NCBI RefSeq assembly: GCF_020073745.1
Contig: NZ_JAIRAU010000050.1
Span: forward strand, 1 to 46,089
Length of the DNA stretch: 46,089 nt
Reading direction: 5' to 3'
DNA from: Nannocystis pusilla
GTDB lineage: Bacteria; Myxococcota_A; Polyangia; Nannocystales; Nannocystaceae
Part shown: piece by piece, positions 41,683 through 46,089 of the stretch
Numbering within the stretch: the first letter of the stretch is position 1
Layout of the letters: the number at the start of each line of letters is the position of its first letter
Notes under the pieces: model-generated
Database searches by the model: none
Told to the model about the DNA's origin: nothing
What the model saw: only the letters and a program-made list of their open reading frames with translations
Made by a program: the position numbers and the translations under genes

Positions 41683-42548
41683 ACCGGCGGGAGCGGGGGG
41701 CGACGGCGCAGGAACATGCGTTGGTTGCCCCAGGCGATCAGGCGGCCCTCGTCGTCCCAGATCTCGATGTCGGCGGTGGCGTAGCCGGCGCGGGCGCGCC
41801 GGCAGTGAGCGTGCGTCAGCAGCCACGCGCGCGGGGTGTCCTCGAGCCAGTGGACGGTGAGGTCGAGGCTCGGGGCGATGGTGCCGGCGAGGCTCGGGCC
41901 GCCGATCTGGAACATCGCCGGCGGCATGGTATCGATGAGCGGCGGCAGGGCCAGCGGATCGAGCTGTCCGTCGGGCAATGTCTGCGGGGTCAGGTAGCGG
42001 TACCAGTAGGCGGCGCGATCGAGCCCGGGGGCCCAGCGATCCTCGCGCCACCACGGCTGGCCGAGCGCGCGCCGGCAGTCGTAGTTGTGGAAGAACGGCG
42101 GGGCGCTGCCGCCCTCGCTGCGCGGGTCGATCGGCGGCAGGTCCTCGGGCCGCGGGAGCGCGGGCGCGGCGACGAGGCCGAGCGCGGGGCCCGGGCGCTC
42201 ACGGCCGTAGGTGGCGAGGACCTCGAGGCCGGGGAACGGACCGCCGGCGGCCGAGAGGGCGGCGCGCACCTGGGTCGCCAGCTGGCCGCGGCGCAGGACG
42301 ACGACGTCGATCACCAGCGGACCCGCGGGCACGGGGGCGCAGAAGATGGTGGTGGCCGACAACGGCTTGAGCGACGGGTCGTCGAGCTCGGCCGTGATCG
42401 CGCGCAGGGCGGCGGTCATGAGCGCGCCGCCCGAGGGCATGAAGTAGTCCCAGTGCGGCGGCAGGTCGAGGACGTAGCGCGCGGCGCTCTCGGAGCTGGA
42501 CGTACGCACGACGGCGGTGTCGCCGGCGAGATCGGCGGGGTGCGTCAT
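41676..42548 (-). CDS. Acyl-CoA thioesterase-like (double hotdog) protein
   Basis: 290 residues from MTHPADLAGDTAVVR. An N-terminal hotdog: WDYFMPSGGALMTAALRAIT, SATTIFCAPVPAGPLVIDVV, QLATQVRAALSAAG. A C-terminal hotdog: PSLDLTVHWLEDTPRAWLLT, ATADIEIWDDEGRLIAWGNQ. This two-domain pattern matches TesB/4HBT_3-type thioesterases. The active-site identity is not clear to me. It is convergent with the Rieske oxygenase gene and in a lipid-related neighbourhood. Confidence 0.8.
   Translation of the reverse strand: MTHPADLAGDTAVVRTSSSESAARYVLDLPPHWDYFMPSGGALMTAALRAITAELDDPSLKPLSATTIFCAPVPAGPLVIDVVVLRRGQLATQVRAALSAAGGPFPGLEVLATYGRERPGPALGLVAAPALPRPEDLPPIDPRSEGGSAPPFFHNYDCRRALGQPWWREDRWAPGLDRAAYWYRYLTPQTLPDGQLDPLALPPLIDTMPPAMFQIGGPSLAGTIAPSLDLTVHWLEDTPRAWLLTHAHCRRARAGYATADIEIWDDEGRLIAWGNQRMFLRRRPPLPPVL
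41962..42003. repeat. In-gene 14-bp repeat, three units
   Basis: AGCTGTCCGTCGGG, CAATGTCTGCGGGG, TCAGGTAGCGGTAC, in register inside the thioesterase-like gene. Confidence 0.5.
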
Positions 42549-42688
42549 CGCCCGCGATGATACCTGGAATGCCGGCATGAACAATGTTCAGCGGCGGATG
42601 CCGAGGTCTTCGCGGCCGCGGTGGCCCGCCGCTCCTCACGGCGCGGCGCAGGCCGGCGCGAAGGTCGAGTCGCGTACAGTGAGGGCGA

Positions 42689-43108
42689 ATGACGAGACGC
42701 ACAGCCGCGGGATCGTGGGTGAGCGCGCTGCTCCTCGGCTGCGGCGACGCGGGCGCCGGGGCGAGCACGGGCAGCGCGAGCGAGACGGGGGAGACGAGCG
42801 CGGGCGCGGTGACGACATCGACGACGCTGGCGGAGACGACGGGCACGTCGACGCCGACGTCGACCGCGAAGCCGACCGGGACGACGGGGACGGAGCCGCC
42901 GGCGACCAGTACTTCGGGACACGTGACGACCGAGGCGACGACGGAGGAGCCGCCGGGATGGCCGGGCTCGACCAATTCGTCGACGCGGCGGCGGCGGAGC
43001 TGCACCTGGCGTCGGGGTCGGCGGCCGTCGACGCGGTGCCGGCGGGGCTGGTGGCCGAGGACTTCGACGGCCAGGCCCGCCACCTGGGTCCATTGGGTCT
43101 GGTCGGAA
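42689..43108 (+). pseudogene. Beta-helix lipoprotein remnant with internal deletion
   Basis: The first ~90 codons read as a lipoprotein (SWVSALLLGCGD lipobox, Cys18) with a Thr/Ser linker. Near 42965 the protein-like signal moves to another frame: LDQFVDAAAAELHLASGSAA then VDAVPAGLVAEDFDGQARHL. That resembles the closing turns of right-handed beta-helix (choice-of-anchor Q) proteins, LHLQAGSPAIDAG...DLDGNPR. The middle and the last turn (DxGAYE) are missing, and the end sits at array A15. I infer a large deletion plus frameshift. Confidence 0.6.
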
Positions 43109-43150
43109 GCATGTCCCGACGGACATGTCCGATCGCGCAGCGCGGGCTCA
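43109..43150. repeat. 14-bp palindromic array A15 (3 units)
   Basis: GCATGTCCCGACGG, ACATGTCCGATCGC, GCAGCGCGGGCTCA. CATGTCC/GGACATG is a perfect 7-bp stem with a CGAC loop. The last unit holds the stop codon of the minus-strand phosphatase gene. Confidence 0.85.
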
Positions 43151-44239
43151 GTCGAGCAGGCGGATGCCGAGGAAGCGGTGCTGCTGGCGGCGGAATCGGG
43201 CCTCGTGGTAGATGCCGAGGTAGTTGATCTCGGCCTCCCAGCGCGGGCCGGGCCGGTTCAGGTTCTCGAGCGCGCCGACGGCGTCCTCGAAGGCGTGGAG
43301 GAAGCGCGGGACCGGCCGCCCCATGGTCGACTCGGCGGCCGCGAGCTCGCGCGACAGCTTCTGGATCGTGCCGAAGTGCAGCACGCCGCGGCGCATCAGG
43401 TCTTGCAGCGAGTTGGCGAGCCGCTCGGGGGTGTAGCCCTCGGACTCCATCGCCTCGGTGACGGCGATGAGGCCGCGCGGCTCGAGCGCGCCGGCCTCGA
43501 ACAGCACGGCCGCGCCCTGGAAGTAGTTGTAGATGGCGACGACGCGCGCGCCGTAGCCGGCGAAGCGATCGAGCGGGGAGCGGCGCTCGAGGTGGATGAA
43601 GATCCGCCGCACCACCTCGCCCGAGCCGAACAGCTGGCGGTGGTAGGCCATGATCTCGTCGACGTCGCCGCGGTAGACCTTGCAGGTGGAAAGGATCGCG
43701 GCGAGGGCGACGGCGTCGACGCGGCCGGCGAGGATGTCGGCGTAGACGCTGTAGATGAAGGCGTCCTGCTCGGCGTCGTCGCCGAACAGGTACTCGTCGA
43801 CGTGCTCGGCGGCCATGTGGCTGAGCAGCAGCGCCTTGAGCTTGTAGCCGACCTGGCCGCGGATGGCCCGGAAGCGGCCGCGCAGCAGGTTCTCGAGGTT
43901 GGGCTTGAGGATGAACATGTCGGGCTCGACGCCGTCGAGCGCGAGCTTGGCGGTGAGGACCTTGCGCATCTGCCGGGGCGAGCCGCTGATGAAGGTGACG
44001 CGCCGGTGGCTGCGCTCGCGCGGGTCGAGCAGGGCGCGCAGCAGCGCGCTGGCGCCGGCGACCGCGATCTTGTCCTCGGCCTTCTGGCGGAAGGTCTTGA
44101 TCAGATCCTTGACGGTGTCGAACTCGGTGCGCAGGTAGGTCTTGTCGAGGTCCCAGCGCAGGTGCATGAACCGGCGCTGCTGCAGCGCCTGTCCTTCGGG
44201 ACTGGTGGGGTCGGACGGATCCGCGGGATCGGACGTCAT
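43148..44239 (-). CDS. App1-like phosphatidate phosphatase domain protein
   Basis: 363 residues. HAD-type motif I is LRWDLDKTYL (Asp30, Asp32, Thr34); FISGSPRQMRKVL is motif II and FGDDAEQDAFIY the motif IV-like acid cluster. The order and spacing match the DUF2183/App1 phosphatase domain, which in yeast dephosphorylates phosphatidate. A helical C-terminal third (about 210-363) is not assigned. The start ATG overlaps the plsX stop by 4 bp (ATGA), so the two are translationally coupled and probably both act in phospholipid synthesis or turnover. Confidence 0.82.
   Translation of the reverse strand: MTSDPADPSDPTSPEGQALQQRRFMHLRWDLDKTYLRTEFDTVKDLIKTFRQKAEDKIAVAGASALLRALLDPRERSHRRVTFISGSPRQMRKVLTAKLALDGVEPDMFILKPNLENLLRGRFRAIRGQVGYKLKALLLSHMAAEHVDEYLFGDDAEQDAFIYSVYADILAGRVDAVALAAILSTCKVYRGDVDEIMAYHRQLFGSGEVVRRIFIHLERRSPLDRFAGYGARVVAIYNYFQGAAVLFEAGALEPRGLIAVTEAMESEGYTPERLANSLQDLMRRGVLHFGTIQKLSRELAAAESTMGRPVPRFLHAFEDAVGALENLNRPGPRWEAEINYLGIYHEARFRRQQHRFLGIRLLD
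44187..44214. repeat. In-gene 14-bp repeat, two units
   Basis: GCCTGTCCTTCGGG then ACTGGTGGGGTCGG near the start of the App1-like gene; GTCC and GGAC pair around TTCG. Confidence 0.45.
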
Positions 44240-45303
44240 GTCGCCTCCGGATCGGGCGCGGGGGCCCGCGGGGGCCCGCTCAAACCGTGGAACGCGGCGA
44301 CGCCCTCACTGACGGCCGCGATGACTTGCAGGCGATCGATCTTGGCGCCGAGCCGGATCGCGTTGAGGAAGGCGCGCCGGCCGGAGTCGGCCTGGGTGAC
44401 GACGACGGCGCGACCGAAGCCGAGCAGGGGCGCGCCGCCGTAGTTCTCCCAGTCGGTGAACTCGCGGATCGCCGAGATGCCGTCGGACAGCATCTGCACG
44501 CCGACCCGCCACTGGAACTTCTCGGCGGCGCGGCGCAGGAGGCTCTCGCCGGTGGCCGCCACGCCCTCGAGGGTGCGCAGCAGGACGTCGCCGGAGAAGC
44601 CGTCGGTGACGATCACGTCGGCGTCGCCCGAGGTGACGCTGTCGGCGCGGATGCAGCCGACGTACTCGAAGGCCGGCTTGGCGGCGAGCAGGCGCCGGTG
44701 GGCCTCGCGCGCGCGGACCGGGGCGTTGGCGATGCCGTGGCCGTTGCAGAGGAGCGCGACGCGCGGGCGATCGATGCGCGAGATCTTGCTGGCGTAGGCG
44801 GCGCCCATCGCCGCGAAGGTGACGAGGTCGTCGCCGCTGCACTCGACGGTGGCGCCGACGTCGAGCAGCAGCGCGAACAGGTCGGAGACCGGGCCGTGCG
44901 GCCGCAAGGTCGGGTAGACGGCGGCGAGGGCGGCGTGCGGGACGCCGGGGATCCGGTTCAGGATCTGCTGGGCGCCGGCGACGATCGTGCCCGGCGCGCC
45001 GGCCGAGACGAACACGGCGGAGGGATCGCGGGCGGCGATCTCGAGGCCGACGACGATGCTGTTGCGCGGGGCCTGGCGCAGGACGTCGGCGGCGTCCTGG
45101 TCGGGCTCGCAGCGGTCGCGGGCGTGAGCGACGCGCAGACGCTCGGCGTCGTGGGCGATCTTCGCCAGAGCGTCCGTGATGGCAGACTCGTCGCCGACGA
45201 CGGTGATCTGGTGGTCGAGCTGCAGGCTGGCGATCGCGGCGGCCTCGAGCGCTTCGCGCCCGCCGTCGCGGCCTGCACAGCTGTCGAGGACGATGTGAGC
45301 CAC
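44236..45303 (-). CDS. plsX: PlsX-type phosphate acyltransferase, divergent N-terminus
   Basis: 355 residues. It makes acyl-phosphate from acyl-ACP for glycerolipid synthesis via PlsY. Conserved features: VFVSAGAPGTIVAGAQQIL, FALLLDVGATVECSGDDLV, FAAMGAAYASKI, DADVIVTDGFSGDVLLRTLEG and NYGGAPLLGFGRAVVV. The usual N-terminal DAMGGD is replaced by DSCAGRDGG, and the SAGNTGA loop reads SAGAPGT. It is coupled to the App1-like phosphatase. No fabH or acpP is adjacent, unlike many plsX loci. Probably functional but diverged. Confidence 0.8.
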   Translation of the reverse strand: MAHIVLDSCAGRDGGREALEAAAIASLQLDHQITVVGDESAITDALAKIAHDAERLRVAHARDRCEPDQDAADVLRQAPRNSIVVGLEIAARDPSAVFVSAGAPGTIVAGAQQILNRIPGVPHAALAAVYPTLRPHGPVSDLFALLLDVGATVECSGDDLVTFAAMGAAYASKISRIDRPRVALLCNGHGIANAPVRAREAHRRLLAAKPAFEYVGCIRADSVTSGDADVIVTDGFSGDVLLRTLEGVAATGESLLRRAAEKFQWRVGVQMLSDGISAIREFTDWENYGGAPLLGFGRAVVVTQADSGRRAFLNAIRLGAKIDRLQVIAAVSEGVAAFHGLSGPPRAPAPDPEAT

Positions 45304-45367
45304 GGCGTGAGGCTGTTGTAGCAGAGTCCGAGGGGCGGGCGTGTGGCGGCGCGGCGGGGGACACGGG

Positions 45368-46089
45368 TCAAAGGCGTCGGCGCCGCAATTCGACCAGCCA
45401 CGCCTCGCAAGCGGCCTCGTTCGGGGGATCCTCCGGCAGCGGGCTGTGCTCCAGGGCCGCCTGGAGGTCGGCCTCGAGCCTGGGCCAGGCCGCGCGGTGC
45501 AGGGCGTCGATTTCCTGGGACACGGCCCCTTTTTCGGCGCCCTCGACCTTGATCCGGATCAACGAGAGCGCGTCGTCGTAGCCGTACTGCGGGGCGAGGC
45601 GGCGCAGATCGGCCTCGAGCTCGCCGGTGCGGAGCAGGTGCACGCCGGTCAGCGCGACGCGGTAGGCGTAGAGGAGGGTCTTGGCCCGCGGCGCCGGCTG
45701 GCGCTCGTGCTCGCGGCAACACCCGCGGAAGAAGCCCTGGTAGTGGCGCACGAACCGGCGCGACACGGCCCCGCGCGCGAGCGCCTGCAGGTCCTCGATC
45801 TCCGGCGACTCGTACAGCTGGAACGGCGTGAGGAGCCGCTCGATCATGTTGCCGTTGCCGGCGAGCAGCAGCGACAGCGCGCGGCCGACCTCGTGCAGGC
45901 TGAGGTCGCACTCGAGGCCCTCGAACACGGTGAGCCGCTCGACGGCCTCGTTGGGCCGCTTGAGGCCGAGCAGCGCGCGCGTCGGCGCGACGAACAGGCC
46001 CTTGAGGTCGAGGTCGCTGTCGGGCGAGCTGAAGCCGTAGTCGTGGCTGCCGGTGACGCCGCACTGCAGCACGTCGCCAGGGACGGCGC
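45368..46089 (-). CDS. Nucleotidyltransferase-like protein (RlaP type), 5' end beyond window
   Basis: At least 240 residues; the frame runs off the window end (upstream codons AVPGDV fit the domain's first strand), so the GTG at 46072 is probably internal. The fold signature GVTGSHDYGFSSPDSDLDLK carries the GS and DxD residues of polymerase-beta-type nucleotidyltransferases. A helical C-terminus follows (RRFVRHYQGFFRGCC, AKTLLYAYRVALTGVHLL). It resembles RlaP/YcgL-type proteins. The substrate is unknown. It is probably the upstream neighbour of plsX on the same strand. Confidence 0.75.
   Translation of the reverse strand, partial: AVPGDVLQCGVTGSHDYGFSSPDSDLDLKGLFVAPTRALLGLKRPNEAVERLTVFEGLECDLSLHEVGRALSLLLAGNGNMIERLLTPFQLYESPEIEDLQALARGAVSRRFVRHYQGFFRGCCREHERQPAPRAKTLLYAYRVALTGVHLLRTGELEADLRRLAPQYGYDDALSLIRIKVEGAEKGAVSQEIDALHRAAWPRLEADLQAALEHSPLPEDPPNEAACEAWLVELRRRRL

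Overview
This is a very GC-rich (roughly 70% or more), densely coded chromosomal segment of about 41 genes. The gene content points to a predatory or social myxobacterium (phylum Myxococcota), most likely near the Nannocystis/Enhygromyxa/Plesiocystis group. Evidence for this: many GTG starts, many lipoproteins with Thr/Ser-rich linkers and Cys-rich domains, a kinase-fold (pseudokinase) membrane protein, an NtrC-type regulator, a stand-alone terpene synthase, and Ala/Pro-rich membrane proteins. The genus assignment is inference from gene style; no rRNA is present. I see no tRNA, rRNA, insertion sequence, prophage or CRISPR array.

Layout. 1-6.6 kb: envelope proteins (DUF4340-type protein, two small lipoproteins, an oligopeptide-type binding lipoprotein, a small ORF, a beta-barrel-like protein). 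6.7-10.9 kb: the housekeeping block yicC-gmk-spoT-like, followed by a small basic protein with its own promoter. 11.2-17.6 kb: a membrane-anchored pseudokinase with RGWTM repeats, a small acidic protein, thymidylate kinase, a proline-rich membrane protein and an L,D-transpeptidase. 17.6-26.1 kb: a MoxR ATPase/VWA pair, an alpha/beta hydrolase, a PhoD-like phosphatase, a CocE/NonD lipoprotein hydrolase, 6-phosphofructokinase and a membrane protein. 26.2-29.4 kb: a decaying cluster of Cys-rich lipoproteins with at least one clear pseudogene and one or two remnants. 29.5-32.5 kb: an ECF sigma factor followed by a membrane-embedded gluzincin protease with a TPR-like tail. 33-39.4 kb: an AlbA-less COG2865-type ATPase-fold protein, an aminotransferase, a class I terpene synthase, an ATP-grasp enzyme and a sigma-54 response regulator. 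39.5-46 kb: an epoxide-hydrolase-like enzyme, a Rieske oxygenase, a thioesterase-like protein, a beta-helix lipoprotein pseudogene, the plsX/App1-like phosphatase pair and a nucleotidyltransferase cut by the window end.

The most striking signal is not a gene. Most 3'-end intergenic spaces contain arrays of a degenerate 14-bp unit whose core is the 10-bp palindrome GGACATGTCC followed by four free bases. Units keep an exact 14-bp register for up to seven copies. Neighbouring units often form perfect stems with 4-6 nt loops, and the stem sequence differs from array to array while pairing is kept. By my count all nine convergent gene junctions carry such an array and none of the eight divergent junctions does; several arrays contain or abut stop codons. 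Two-unit versions also lie inside coding sequences. I propose a dispersed hairpin family working at transcript 3' ends (bidirectional terminator or REP-like element). Its spread may also explain the gene remnants at array edges.
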